A stretch of DNA of 64,000 nt from Amblyomma americanum (Eukaryota > Arthropoda > Arachnida > Ixodida > Ixodidae): the NCBI RefSeq assembly GCF_052857255.1, contig NC_135506.1, positions 77,856,324 to 77,920,323 on the forward strand, read 5' to 3'. The notes under the pieces are model-generated. The model had not been told where the DNA came from. It searched no databases and saw only the letters and a program-made list of their open reading frames with translations. Positions within the stretch are counted from its first letter, which is position 1. Each line of letters opens with the position of its first letter. Positions 11,401 to 22,143 of the stretch are shown one piece after another. The position numbers were made by a program, and so were the translations under genes.

Positions 11401-12081
11401 TGCCTTCTCCCTCTCCGTCACGCTGTTCACTTCCGACAACAAGGGGTGCGCTGACCTTCCCTGCGCGGCAGAGCAGCTTTCTACCGCGGCAACCTTCTCT
11501 CTGCCCTCTCCCTCAGCTGCGATGGTCCGCTCGCCTCCTGGATCTCGGGCTGGCGCGGTGGATTTGTCACGGTCTCCCCCCGCTCGCGCCGCGTTCGGAG
11601 TCTGAATGGTGTGCGACGCCGCGGGCGCTTTCGCGAAAGGCTTCAAGGCGCCTGACGTGCGCTCCCTGTAGCCTCCGCTGCTGATGTCTATCACAATACC
11701 TGTCTTGGCTAGGAAGTCTCGTCCAAGAATTACAGGAACGGATAAACAGGGAAGATGAACGAGGCGTTGTCGCCGCACGCGTCTTTCCCAGCGAACCACT
11801 ATCCTAGCTGCACCGCTTGATTGCGCTGTGCCGCTCGCGAGGCGAAAAGTGGTATCGCACTCTCTCAGCCGGATTTTGTTCTCGCGGAGATGGTTTAACA
11901 CCTCGTCACCGAACAAAGAAGCGCTTGCTCCTGTATCTAGTAACGCGGTGAATTTCTTTCGAGCTATTGTTAGCTCAATGAACGGCGCTGACAGGTCAAC
12001 AGAATTTCCTACGCGACATGCCAAAGGCGCTAGCAAACCGGGGTTTTCTGTGCACGCCGCGCGGAATCGAAGGTCGATCAC
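8434..12081 (-). CDS. pol: gypsy pol polyprotein (PR-RT-RH-INT)
   Basis: One open frame of 1215 codons. Visible domains: aspartic protease with DTGAS at residues 49-53; reverse transcriptase with VDYRKLN near 315-321 and the catalytic YLDD at 413-416; RNase H with TDAS at 561-564, TEKE near 600 and a second Asp at 628; integrase with an HHCC zinc site (H827, H834, C864, C867) and the catalytic triad D896, D955, E990, plus a GPF-type motif in the C-terminal part. The frame ends with a short YNLRPR tail; I see no chromodomain. The first codon of the open frame is GTG, and it overlaps the gag stop by four bases, so pol is more probably made by a frameshift from gag than from its own start. All catalytic residues I looked for are present. 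The product would cleave the polyprotein, copy the RNA and integrate the DNA. Confidence 0.95.
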   Translation of the reverse strand: MIDLRFRAACTENPGLLAPLACRVGNSVDLSAPFIELTIARKKFTALLDTGASASLFGDEVLNHLRENKIRLRECDTTFRLASGTAQSSGAARIVVRWERRVRRQRLVHLPCLSVPVILGRDFLAKTGIVIDISSGGYRERTSGALKPFAKAPAASHTIQTPNAARAGGDRDKSTAPARDPGGERTIAAEGEGREKVAAVESCSAAQGRSAHPLLSEVNSVTEREKARLSSLLYEYNATFTDRPGLTTIVRHRIDTGDALPWKCNPRPISLAKRKALDSALDELIDTGVVERSNSPWGFPVVLVPKKDDTYRLCVDYRKLNEVTRKDAYPLPTISSLVSNLGGAKYFTTLDASRGYFQVEMNERDKEKTAFTCHRGLFQFKRMSFGLVGAPATYQRLMDRVLGDAKWQHALAYLDDIVVYSKTFEEHLRHLRDVLERLRSAGITLNPKKAQIAATRITLLGFTIDRGRILPCDDKLEALLKFPSPTDIAGLRRFLGMANFYRQFIPECAALQAPLTKLLKKGERWSWGHEQEDALRNLTKVLADTAELQLPDLNREFVIQTDASDLGLGAVLLQEHEGVLRPVAFASRSLTPAERNYSVTEKECLAIVFALRKFDYYVDGVTFVIETDHMALTWLRRLSEPSGRLARWSLLLQRYDFTVRYRKGKNNAVADALSRAPVQCEEGHATDRPTAGESEGLTRAVAHVRNADQPLIQGESVNHVDYASSVGILFSRKELLEAQQKDPFCRKVFDGLREPGGRAAAHKETAGFAVGAERSETAGSAVSAMDSYLLDSDGVLLRYITSENDTNDAFKVVIPRVLRAALLRYFHDSCIAGHASGPKTYTKLCRFATWLGMKRDVIRYARSCHVCQSVKPRGGRPPGLMHPINSQTPWQIAACDIMGPYPMTPSRNKFLLVATDHFSKWVELFPLRKLTARVIMEKLMDVFTRFGFPKQLITDNASYFTAKVFVDSCAALGIKHKKTTTYHAQSNPTERVNRNVKHLLVAYSERHKDWDSYLPEIAFALRSTVNRSTGYAPCSLNLGRELLNPMDRILSDSRKTPVASSARAEYATQLCAKMTEALRKARRNLSTARAQQKAQYDRSHRDVHYEVGDLVLRRQHVLSDASKQFAASLAPKWIGPFRVREKLSSLVYRLEDLRSKPTGGPVHVCDLKRYVQRDEWVEDTARPAPQSDNEICDQPANPASRYNLRPRQKQSACAA

Positions 12082-13381
12082 CGGCGGCTTTGGCCGTTTC
12101 CCGACCGTGTTTGGTCACGGGCGGGAGGGCGGCCAAACTCGCGGGCGAAGTGTCCCGGCTGGTCGCACCGGTAGCAACGGTTGCCCGGGCCCCGACGGGC
12201 TAGGCGCTGGTCGCCCCGTTCCGGTCGGTCATCTCGAACTCGCGGCGCGGATGGTGGGGGCCGCGTGTCGGCCTCGCGATCTCGCCTCGGTTCATTCCGC
12301 TCTGCGGCAGCGTGTGCTGTTCGCAACGCGTAGCTGAATGGGTCCAAAGCGCGGTCGGTCAACTCCCAACCCCTTGGGACACGCTCGTCAGCAAACTGTG
12401 CTGACGCTTCAGTTCTAGATGGACTGCGCGCTGAGCTGCCATTCCACGCGCAGCGCGGCTCAAGTGACAGCGATGCGGGTGGGGCGGCCGATACGCTCGC
12501 GCAGAGAGGATGTCTCCCTGAATGCGCTTCGCCTCAGCTGCCAGCTCATCCAAATCTCTGAACCTGACTCCTCTCAGGTAAGCCGTGAAAGTCGGGTGCG
12601 CTTGTCTCGTGACACGCTCAACTTTCTCCGTGTTCGTGGCGCGAGGGTCAGCGAGGCGATAAAGTTCGTCCATCGCTCGGACGTACTCTAACAGAGACTC
12701 GTCGGGGTGCTGGGTTCGGAGCTCCAGCTCTCTCCTCAAACGCCACTCGTAGTTTGCGGGAAGGAATTCGTCGCGGAAGCTTGCGCAAAACTCCTCCATT
12801 GTCCTCGCTCGGTTGCCGGCTAGTCGGTACCAGCGGGCCGCTTGCTCCGTCAAAGAAACAGGCACAACACGCACGAGCATTTCGGCGTCTGCGATTCCTG
12901 TCACTTGCTGATAATGCAGCAGACGGTCGAGGTACTCATTTGCTCCCGCAATGTCGTGGTACCCCGTGTAGGTAGGCAAGTCTATCCTAACACGTGGTGA
13001 CTGGGCCGGGGCTTGCAAATTGTTTTGCAAAATACCCGCTAGACTCTGCATAACCTGCATTGCGTTCTGCAAGAGCACCTCGGATGATTGCGGACTAACA
13101 CCCCCGGAGTTGGGCGCAGCCGCTGATGGCGTCGAATGATGTGGCCTAGCCGCCTCATTGTTCGCGCCGCGGAGCGGCGAGGCGCCCCATGTGGAGCCCC
13201 CCATGCCAGGCCTAAGTCCTACCAACGCGTCAGGGGATGTTACTCGGCTATTCCGCGTGGAACGCCCAAGATTCACAAATTCAAACCCTTCCAACGGCGC
13301 GTCAAGTAGGGAGCCCTGGTTATGTGCCGCTGGCTCTGACAGCATAAACAAAGACTGCAAGTCACTCCTGTCGGCTGCCAT
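12078..13381 (-). pseudogene. gag: gypsy gag, frameshifted, zinc knuckle damaged
   Basis: The ATG at 13379-13381 opens a 340-codon frame ending at 12359. Residues about 130-292 look like a Retrotrans_gag capsid domain (ARWYR near 182-186, then FCASFRDEF). After about residue 300 the frame loses sense: the sensible continuation is in another frame that runs into the 94-codon frame 12078-12362. The break lies near 12480 in a C-rich stretch, so one short indel splits gag. The nucleocapsid end has one CCHC-type knuckle with CYRCDQPGHFARE, but the fourth ligand position is Phe instead of Cys. Gag would form the particle and package RNA; this copy probably makes a truncated one. A programmed shift is possible but lies in an unusual place for gag. 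Confidence 0.85.
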
Positions 13382-13443
13382 CCTTTGTTAGGGCGACGGT
13401 AGTCGTTCGCTCCAACAAAGGTCACTGCTCGATTGCCTAGTTC

Positions 13444-13462
13444 GCCCCACGTTCGGGCGCCA
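13444..13462 (-). other. Primer binding site, Lys-tRNA type
   Basis: In element orientation TGGCGCCCGAACGTGGGGC starts three bases after the LTR. It fits the 3' end of a tRNA-Lys (CTT) as known for the gypsy group, except for one extra base (CCCGAACG where CCCAACG is expected). The assignment rests on the known tRNA family sequence from memory. Confidence 0.8.
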
Positions 13463-13465
13463 AGA

Positions 13466-14056
13466 TATGGGGTCACTCTGCGTCCAGCCGGCCGGGAAGG
13501 CGAGCTTCCGTGCAAGCTACACGCAGGCGTTATTTAAGCACGCAACACGTTTCCCCAACCCGTGGCGCAGAGTCGCAGCCACGGCAGGTCCGGACGAAAT
13601 AGGCAACGGCAGGGCACGCTAGGAAATAGTTTATTATCCTAACGCGAGGTAAAGCACACTGCGGAAGAATGTTCTATCCGTAAAATAGATGTTCAGTAGC
13701 TCACCAAGTCGTTGACGTCGACCGGCGTTGGTGTTCGGGGGCCGGCGGGCAGCGGAAGGGGTGCGTGGGATAGTTAGGTCAGGTCCGGCGGCGAGAGACC
13801 TTCCCGCCGCGCGATCACCCCTTTTTATCCCCTCGGTCATTGCCTCCCTCGCAGCAAATCGTTACCGTCAAGCTTAGGCGTGCTACCCTCTCCGCAGAAG
13901 GCGGCGCGCTGCCGTGACGTCACGTCAGTGCTGGGGCGGAAATGAGCAGAGTCGCGGGGGTGCCTTCTCTCCACATTCCTGGTGGCCAGCGCGCCCGTGT
14001 AGGTCACGGTCGCCGCTGGCGCGGGGGACGAGGAGGGGATACCAGTGTATCCCACA
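13466..14056 (-). repeat. 5' LTR of the gypsy element
   Basis: 591 bp, aligned without gaps to 7044-7634 with six differences (about 1%). It carries the promoter-like site at 13821-13830 and AATAAA at 13630-13635 (element orientation). It is followed by AGTG at 14057-14060. Confidence 0.93.
13821..13830 (-). promoter_or_regulatory. TATA-like box of the 5' LTR
   Basis: GGGATAAAAAGGGG in element orientation, upstream of the AATAAA in the same LTR. Likely the RNA polymerase II promoter of the element; the start site cannot be read from sequence alone. The 3' LTR has the same box at 7399-7408. Confidence 0.45.
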
Positions 14057-14060
14057 AGTG

Positions 14061-14740
14061 GTGGCGCTGGAAACGGTGTCGTTAATTGTGTAGTGATTGG
14101 GCTGTATGTCTGTTTTCGGGACGGGTATCATTCGTGTAATGAAAGGACTGTAGGTGTGTTGGGTTTCTTCGCAGATTTTTCTCCTTTTCGTTGGTGTTCA
14201 CGTTCTAGTTGTCGTTTAGGCGCCTATGATTGGAACTCTGATGGTTGGCTGTTGGCAACAGGAACTGGAGTGGTGCCGCACGGGTGAATGTGTTGAAAAG
14301 GCGTGCAGTGAATTGACTGTAGGTATGTATTCGGGACGGGTACCCTTATTAATGTAGTGAATGAACTGTAGGTCTGTTGTAATTCTTGGCAGGTTTTTCT
14401 CCTTTTCGTTGCTGTTCACGTTTAGTTGTTGTTTAGGTGCCTATGTTTGGTAGTCAGGTGGTTGGCTGTTGGCAACAGGAACTGGAGTGGTGCCGCATGG
14501 GTGAATGTGTTGAAAAGGCGTCTGCCCGAGCATGAAGAACAACAGGAGTGCTGACAGAAGTACCACGCACAGGAATTACACGGCCGCCGTGTTGCGAAGC
14601 GTAGAATTGAGCTTGCCTCCTCAGCTTATGTAGATCGTTCCGTATCTGCGTGAAGAAGTGCGTCGGAGGCACACGGAGAGACGGCGCAGGCGAGGCAGTC
14701 TTCAAGCCGGGACCAGAAGAGGTAGCTACTATGTTGGCAC
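14061..14740 (+). repeat. DR copy with internal 217-bp duplication
   Basis: Two tandem units are seen: CTCCTTTTCGTTG at 14181 and 14399, and GTTGGCAACAGGAACTGGAG at 14251 and 14468, so the period is 217-218 bp, close to the 223-bp satellite. The second unit ends with a box (14531-14555) starting CATGAAGAACAACAGGAGTG. It continues the DR copy interrupted at 7043. Confidence 0.75.
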
Positions 14741-15839
14741 TTATGGCACAACCTGCATGAAATGGGAGAGGGGGCGGCGTTCATTTAGAAACTATGCAAA
14801 ATTCACGAAATCAAAATGTACATTCCACAGAAGTGTTCACTGTAAACCTAAATGATCTGCACTTCAAAGTAAGCGTAGAGAAAAATCGCTAAAAAGCCCA
14901 CGACAAAGTATCTCTGCCGATTATTCTAAACATGTCAAAGGACTTTCTTCTGCCCACAGAAATTTACAATGTTTTGTTTTTTGCTCTGATACATCTGAAA
15001 GACCAAAACATTAGGAAGGACACAGAAGGCACTGTCCATCACGGATGTCTAGAAAGAAGTTTTTTCTTGACTATCATGTAGAAAGCATTGGAGTGGTTGA
15101 ACTGCTCAAAAGTGCAGATAACCGCACGATTACAAAACTATCGCTTTCAGATCCAGTGTCTCTAGTCACCGTCGACTGAACTGATTGTGAAGCTGACAGC
15201 GTTGGAACGAAAATCGTAGATTTCTTGAGTGTCCTCCTGCCTTCCTCACTTCAACGAACTGCCTGCGTGATTTGCGGGTGGCCTCGTCCCAGGCACACAT
15301 GCTGGCCATTTAGAATGCAATGAGCAGTGGAGAAAGAATGATATGAAGCACGCTTCCACATTTGTCGCATCGCATAACGAAAACAAACGTTTGCTGTCTC
15401 TACGTGCAAGGGCAAAACTAAATGTATATATCACTTGCATATTCGTTAGAATTACGTTAGTTACTTTAAATTACTTCAGTTACTTTTCGCTAGTTAACAC
15501 TTAAGATCGACCGCCGAACAGTGGTGGATGCTCTGTCCGCGACGGTCAGGAAGTCGACGGTCTGTACACAGGATTCTGCGCAACCATGTGATTGAGGGCC
15601 TGCTACAGACTGCCGCACACTGCTACCTGCATCACCTCCAACCCAATCAGCCCAAAGTGCCACGAACCCTACTTACACTGTAGGCACATTTATGTGCGCA
15701 ATCACTTTTTACGTCCAGTCCCTCTCACTGAGTGCATTGTTTACCTCGGGTCAGCCTGAGGTCTGACCGGCCTGACCCGTGAAGGACTCCGGGAATTTTG
15801 ACCGCCTGTCAGCTATCGATGTGATTGTTCGTGCTGAGG
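14741..15839. other. Intergenic, nothing recognised
   Basis: No coding frame of note. A small hairpin is present near 15750-15782 (CGGGTCAG ... CTGACCCG). No SINE or LINE similarity that I can see. Confidence 0.5.
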
Positions 15840-16030
15840 ATGGAACGCATAAGCTGGGTGTTTTGTCTGGTTCTGCGCACTCTGTCGGTGTATAGGGTGG
15901 CCAGTACGACGAATGGCAACCGGCAGCAGGTACACAAGTGGTGTCGCCTAGAGTAACACGTTAAAAAGGGGTCCAACCGAGTGTTACAAGCTGCAGGAGC
16001 TCCGCCTTGAACGCCACTCATAGGCACAGG
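15840..16030 (+). repeat. Weak DR-like copy
   Basis: GTGGTGTCGCCTAGAGTAAC followed by ACGTTAAAAAGG resembles the phrase before the box at 14.5 and 23.0 kb (TGGTG..., then GTGTTGAAAAGG). The box itself is too decayed to align with confidence. Confidence 0.3.
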
Positions 16031-16045
16031 TTATGCGGCAATGAT

Positions 16046-16465
16046 TGGTTTGGTTTATTGGGCTTTCGCGTCCCAAACCGTCTTAGGCTACGAGGGACGC
16101 CGTAGTGAAGAGCTCCGGAAAATGAACCACGGCGGAAAACCTGCACGAAGTTGGCGGTGCAGGTTCAGGATAGCTGGAGAATAGAAGAGTGTGGTCCCCA
16201 TTTATTCCAGTATTAAAAACGTACCACAATGATTTTTCCAAGGTTTTCTCCTCCGATTGAACGGCACACAACGTTTAGCAGACGTGCGAAAAGGAATCAT
16301 TGATTGCTGTCCACATGCACGCCGCATCCTGCTTTATTTTCAGGACTTTGAACCTGAGAAAGTGACTGGAAAGACAATGTTTAGGTTTAGGGATATGGTG
16401 GTAAAACGGCCTAAAGCGACTCAGGCTATGAGGGACGCCGTAGTGGAGGGCTCCGGAGGAAAGAC
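16046..16465 (-). mobile_element. SINE2 3'-end fragments (two)
   Basis: At 16046-16135 and 16395-16465 the complement shows the SINE2 3' end: CCTCCACTACGGCGTCCCTC, ATAGCCTGAGTCGCTTT and a CCATAAACC-like tail. The sequence between them is non-SINE. The second fragment is the better preserved. Confidence 0.65.
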
Positions 16466-17190
16466 AAGGCAGATGGCTATCAAACAGGAATCTGGGAAAG
16501 CACATATCTTTCGGAGTTGTAGTAGCAGTTAGTAACTGGCGGTCAATCATTGGCTCACCGACAGCTCCGGCCACATTGTGGCAACTACTATTTACTACTA
16601 GTTAAGGTTATTTAAACATTACTAAAATGCCTTTTTCCTGGGTGGTGTTTAGAGGGAAACTGAAGACAACGGCACTCAATTATTCACCTGAGTGAAAATT
16701 TATTGCTTTTACTGTTTTAGATTATGCTGACGTTTCACCGGACAGCACATGAAGCAGAATTATAGCTGAGAAAATTTTTTTAAAATCGTCCCATCACGTG
16801 TCGTTTTCTCGTGGCGTCCTGAGAGGAAAAGACTGGTTGCCATCGTTTTAAACTGAATGGCGGTGAAGCGTGGTCGCTGGGATTTGGGCCTAAAAACGCA
16901 CGCATTCGACTTGCTAAATCGGCTTGAGGAAGTTTCGTTTTCGGACAGACATCTATACAGGCCAACCTAATATTGCACTCAGTTTAACTTTTAAGTAACT
17001 GGTGGGCACCAGCCGCCAGTCGAAAACTGCAAGTCCGTTTATGCGGCACAAGAAGACTGTTTGGTGAAACCTTTTGTACTCCCTCTAAAACTCACGTCGT
17101 TTTAGCTCCTGACAAGGACAGACAATTAAGACGTGTTAAGTGAAAGTGACTGGAAAGACAAGGTTTAGGTTTGGGTTTATGGTGGTGTAC
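16358..17190. repeat. Direct repeat of 45 bp, 784 bp apart
   Basis: AAAGTGACTGGAAAGACAA followed by a GTTTAGGTTT... stretch at 16358-16405 recurs at 17142-17190. The second copy carries a SINE2-like GGTTTGGGTTTATGG end. These may mark a decayed insertion or a local duplication. Confidence 0.55.
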
Positions 17191-20100
17191 GTAGGTGCAT
17201 CCGTATTACGAAGTATAAAAGCGGTGGTTAAGACGCGTATGCCCATTTCTTCCGTCTAGCGAGCCGGATAACTCCAGAGGCAGGAGTGCCTCCAACGACT
17301 GCTTGATGTAGCCGCACACGAAGATGAGAAGGTGGCCAAGCCTGTCGAAACCAGAAGAACGCTGGGCGAGCGCACTTGCACATAAAAACGCGAAAGCAGC
17401 GTTGGACACTTAACGCAAACTCAGTTTTAAAAACAGAAGCTGCTCAATGCGATGGCATGTAAGCACTCAAACTGACGAAGAAAGCCGAACGCGTTCACCA
17501 AAAAAAAAGCGGCTGTTGATGGAGGAGGCTACTCAAGCCACAAAAGCGCCCAAAGATCATACGCAGTGCCTAGCTAGAAAAAAAGAGTGCCCAGCGAGGC
17601 AGGGGAATATTCAGCCTCCAATGTGATGGGCCAAATCTGGTGTGCGGCTACCACCTTTCATGAGCCATTCTAGAATGCGTTACGAGCCTTTGCTGTTGTT
17701 CATTTCATGATGACACCTGGTCTCGGCGGCACGTAACTGCAGTTTTTTTTCCTATCGGTATAAGCGTCGCTCAATACCTCCCCTTGACTTGCGGTGTAGT
17801 TTAGTCTAGCCAACCCTTAAAGAAGTGTGCCCCGACCGCTGGAGGTCACGCTGCAAGTGCTAATGAGAGAGAGGCATTAGGTCTCAATCCCCGTTCTCGC
17901 TTTCCTTTCTTGCTTGCCGTTTCTCCAGCTCTGGGGTCGCATGAGAATTTCAACCTCCTAACCGAGTCGCATATGACGTTTCGGCGCCTAGCTCCTGATA
18001 CAAAAGTCCCTTCCGAGCTCCATGATCGAAACTAAAACCCAAGCACTCAATAAAGGGCCTCAGAAAGGGGCTCTCATAAACTTGTATTTCTGGGATGTTA
18101 AAGGGTGCTGCTTCACAAATATCCTCCAGCAAGAATTTTGGCGTGCAAACTTGTTAGATGGAAACTTGGAAGCTTGGAAGATTGTGTGGAAGCTGTGTTA
18201 GATGCACTCAAATTTTCAACTTCCGCGTCTTCCACGTCCCTCCTCTCTCGTCAATTTTCGCAGGCCAAGCGTCGGCGCTCCCCCGCCGTCCACACCAAAG
18301 ACTCCACCCACTCGGCCCTGCTCCAACTGATGCCGGCGCGCGCGGCCACGGTACCTGAGTAACGTCTGAAAGAATTTGACGCTGCGAACAATTGATAACT
18401 CCCGGCTGCTTGCACGACGTGACGTCGTACGCCAGGTTTCGCCCGAGAAAGCCCGACAGCGCGTGTCGCCGCGAGTTGCGAAGGTGGGAAGTTTAAAAAA
18501 GAAAGTATTTTAAGTTTGTCGCTCTTGTACGCGGCATGAATGCTGGGTGGCCTGTACTCTACATAACGCAATAATTTTAAAGCCAAGTTCAAACACCCTT
18601 TTCTGTGGCCTTTTAAGATCTAAAATTGGGTTGCCCAGCATTCGGAGCCAGCTCGCGAGTGACTGAACGTCCTAGGAACGAGGCCATACCGTCGCACTAT
18701 GAATTCGAGCCCACTAAACAATGTTGCGGAAGCGTACGGATTCATCGTGCCATCCAGTGTCGTACGCGGCTTCAATCTTGCAGCCCTACCATTTTGGAAA
18801 CCCCCTGTGTTTCATATTGGCTCACGAGAAAAACTTTTTACACACTAATCAGATTGCCAACTATGGTAAAAACCGAAATCATGACCCCTAACGCCTTGAT
18901 GATCGCGTTTAACATGCTCAATCGGGCATCACTAGCCACGACGTCTCATTTGATGCCATTTGAAGCCACGACGTCCAAGTGATGGTGACGCCTTATGTGA
19001 AAACTCTGCGGCACCTACAGTGCCGATGCTGCCGCTACCATAATTTGTGAGGTCCTCCGATTTGGGTTTGCATCACGCTTTCCACTTCTGGGAAGATCAA
19101 CGCCCGACCAGGGGTTAGGATACTGATAACAAGGACAATAAGCTTAACAGCTTCAATTGCGAACGGTGTCAGTGTTCTCACCAGAGGAGATGTGGCGACC
19201 TTGGAGGCAAGAGCCAAGTCTCGTTCCAAGAGCTTGTCACTGGATCCACGGGATGTTCAGTGTTGGCTCCGCTCGACAGTAGTTGTGGTGGCTACTGTGC
19301 TATGTGGTGGGTGCCAGGTCGTTACACTGTCTCTACGACTGTGGGTGGTCTTCCGTCTCTGGTGCCTCCTGAACAAAAGGTAAACCATTTTCGGACCGTC
19401 TCCTACGGTGTTTCTCGTCCTGTCACGGACGAGAGGTGAAGTGGTAAGCATATGTTATAGAGCAATACAGGTCGAAATGGTTTAAATAATTCTTATATTA
19501 CACCCTCAGGGGTGCACACAGGGAATGTGACCGCGAGTACTGATAATAAAAAATCGAATGACATCGGGTGGCAAAGGAGACTTTTTGCCACGGTAAACAT
19601 GAAACCCTGTCTTCCACAGACTAAACGTTCATGACCTAAGGGTACTTTTTGTTTGTAGAAGTCGTATGCTCAGCTCCTGTGACAGTGTGTGCATAAATAC
19701 TTCTTTTGTTTGGGATCTGCAATCTGCAGAGTTTACAGTGCGGTTCGACTGTTATTCGATAATGACGTCATAAATTCAAACACGTGCTAAATTCAATGCA
19801 GGCTACGCGAGTGCATTGAACTGCAACTGCTGGGCAGGAAAAAATCTCGCAAAGCAACAAATTGAGAAACTTTGAGTACAGGTTCCATGGCGCGATCAGG
19901 GCGACTTGTAAGCCTTCTAGACTTATTCTGCACTGACTCCGCCGTACGAGCAACACCACGTTCTTATGATATGCTGAAGAAAAATGGCAATACGCTGAGC
20001 GGCTCGTCCCCGCATACTGCACTGTTTTGAGCAGTAAGGCCCCTTAGTTCCAAAAAACCCGACAACAGCCAAGTGCTGAAGAGCGGAAATGGCGCTACTT

Positions 20101-20630
20101 CTTCGCTCAGCACTCAATGGGTCGCAGATACCAAATTTAATTTTTAACAATTATTGCTGCTTACCAGGGATTGCCTAACGTCATCAGCTGTTAGCGACAT
20201 TCGCTAGACGTAGCACCGGCCAATGACACACCCGACAAAAAGTATTGGTGGTGAGTGCATAGCCTTCCAAAGCGAGTGTTATTACTAGCGAGTGTTATGC
20301 ACCTATAAAAAGCATCGATGAAAAAATAATGCTCGTACACGCTATTCTCCCCATCAAATCCCATCATCCCATCATTCACTCCTACAGCATGATAAATTAT
20401 CTGCGTGTTATGGGTGCGTTTTTATACTGCGCCAGAAAACAAGCGTGTGAATGGATGGTCGCCAAAAACCTTGCCGTTATCCCAATGTCTTTAGCTGCTA
20501 TTTTTCAGCTTTAAAAAAAGAACATATGCTGTGCTCACCGGTACTACGTCATAAGTGATCATCATCACAGGTGGGCTTCGATGAGGTCCATGGTGCAGGC
20601 ATAGTATCGAGGAGTCGAGGCACAGACGCA
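17191..20630. other. Intergenic, nothing recognised
   Basis: No credible gene. Small items: a short direct repeat around GCCACGACGTC (18936 and 18965), and a TATA-like CCTATAAAAAGC at about 20301 without a downstream gene. The 118-codon frame at 18626-18982 has no recognisable motif. Confidence 0.45.
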
Positions 20631-20639
20631 GCTTCGGTT

Positions 20640-21060
20640 ACCGCTTGCTTCGCGCTACCTGCAGTGTTGGCAGCCAACGAGTTCCGGGTTCCGTTGCTGC
20701 TGCTTGCCTAAGGTCAACTAAGCTGTCTTCGGCCGTTTGTTATCTTTGTGACTGGTGTAACAGTCTTGTCGACGCTCTGCTTTCATTTCGTGATCGTGTC
20801 GCAAGTTTTCGCTGTATTGTAGAAGGCTGTTGTGATTCTTTTTCCTGATTCCGTTGTGATGTCCTCATTTGTGCTTGCTTCGGTTAGGGTCATGTCGTGT
20901 TCTGTGTCTGAGCGTCGCTAGAAGCGTGGCCGCCATTCTCAAGACGAACTGGGTTGATGCGGATGACCTCGACACCGGGGCAGGCGCTCACTTCCGTCGC
21001 TGCCTAGATGGGACGCTGCACATTCCTCACGCATGCGCAGATTTCGCCTAGATAAACGGC
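20640..21060 (+). repeat. DR-like copy, middle module
   Basis: TTGATGCGGATGACCTCGAC followed by ACCGGG (about 20953-20978) aligns with TTGATGCCGATGAGCTTGGC followed by ACCGGG at about 33757-33782. Upstream both are GT-rich with similar phrases (GGGTTCCGTTGCTG versus GGGTTCCATGCTGT). No box is recognisable here. Confidence 0.45.
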
Positions 21061-22143
21061 AAAGCAGCTCGTGGTAGGTGTCCAACAGGCGGCCTGCACC
21101 GATGACCTGCAGAGAAGCCTTCTTTGCGATCATCTGTTTAAAAGCGAAAGTATTATACAGTATGTGCAATTAGCAAAACACCCGTCATACGTCTTCCATG
21201 CCAGGAAATTTGGAGGATATCAGAGCATTTTTTGACGCGGCACCGAATTACATTACGTCATCGTGGTCAACGCATCTGCGGACATCCAGGAACCATTGCT
21301 TGGACATGGGTATTAAAATTTAGATAACTGTGCATAACATGTCGGTAACTTTCTGGAATCAGTAAGCATAGTGTCGATGCTGGAGCTTATGTACGTCAGG
21401 GAACAAAGTGCGCCAATTCGTGGTATCCCTGTCAGCAACTCTCCACACAAGATGACGAATTATGGGATCACTATGCTATTAGCGGAAAGCTTGACAGCCA
21501 GTTTCATCTAAATGGATGACTGTAATGACTGTAATGTCTCGGCGTTGATAAGTAATGAATAGTAATGGTACTCGTGTCTTGTCAGTAATTGTGGAAGACC
21601 ACTTGAGTGTGACATCAGCATTACACATGCTTTCTGGAGCACATTCTTATAAACATAAAGCTCTAGCTCGCGACACACAAATAAGCCAGATGGCATAGGA
21701 GCTCACCACATTGCATTCCCTCTGGTATCGCAGGCCGCGGTGATGTTCGTAAGGGCCACAGCGAGACAGCCCGGAGTGCACCCACCCTCTTCAGTTGCAT
21801 GGGTGCGATCAGTGTGCTTGCCATCTTATGCCATTCTTGCCGTTGTGCCTCCAAAGTCCAATGTTAGTCCTCGTCATTGCAGCTGGGATAGTAGCACTAG
21901 GTGAAATCATGTGGGTTCACGGTGCTTCTCGGCGGCTGGGATGTACTGGCACCGCGGCACCACGTCCACAGGAGGCCTAAGAGCTCTCCCGTATCCCTCC
22001 CTGTCCCGTCACAGCTGCGGCCATCTTATCCCCAACGTCTTTCTAGCCTCATCTGTCCGCCTCTCCTCTTTCATGCATGTCGCAAACACAGATGTCCTTT
22101 TCCATAAAGCTTGAGTCGACAATACTAATAAATGTTTATATTG
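21061..22143. other. Intergenic, nothing recognised
   Basis: No repeats shared with the rest of the window, and only short frames (up to about 76 codons) without motifs. Confidence 0.45.

Larger units (their letters stand above)
7044..14056 (-). mobile_element. Ty3/gypsy LTR retrotransposon, 7.0 kb
   Basis: A complete LTR retrotransposon read on the - strand: 5' LTR (13466-14056), Lys-tRNA-like primer binding site, gag, pol, polypurine tract and 3' LTR (7044-7634). The pol order protease, reverse transcriptase, RNase H, integrase is that of Ty3/gypsy (Metaviridae) rather than copia. No envelope-like frame follows pol. The two LTRs are both 591 bp and differ at only six positions that I can count, so the insertion is recent. 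The candidate target duplication is AGTG at 7040-7043 and 14057-14060. pol is open throughout while gag carries a frameshift, so this copy probably could not mobilise alone. Host neighbours are non-coding DR sequence. Confidence 0.95.

Noticed and set aside
8434..12081. Copia-type element or endogenous retrovirus with env
   Set aside because: Integrase follows RNase H, which excludes copia, and no envelope frame lies between pol and the polypurine tract.
20295..20320. TATA-like CCTATAAAAAGC as a promoter
   Set aside because: No gene follows and such AT-rich words are expected by chance.
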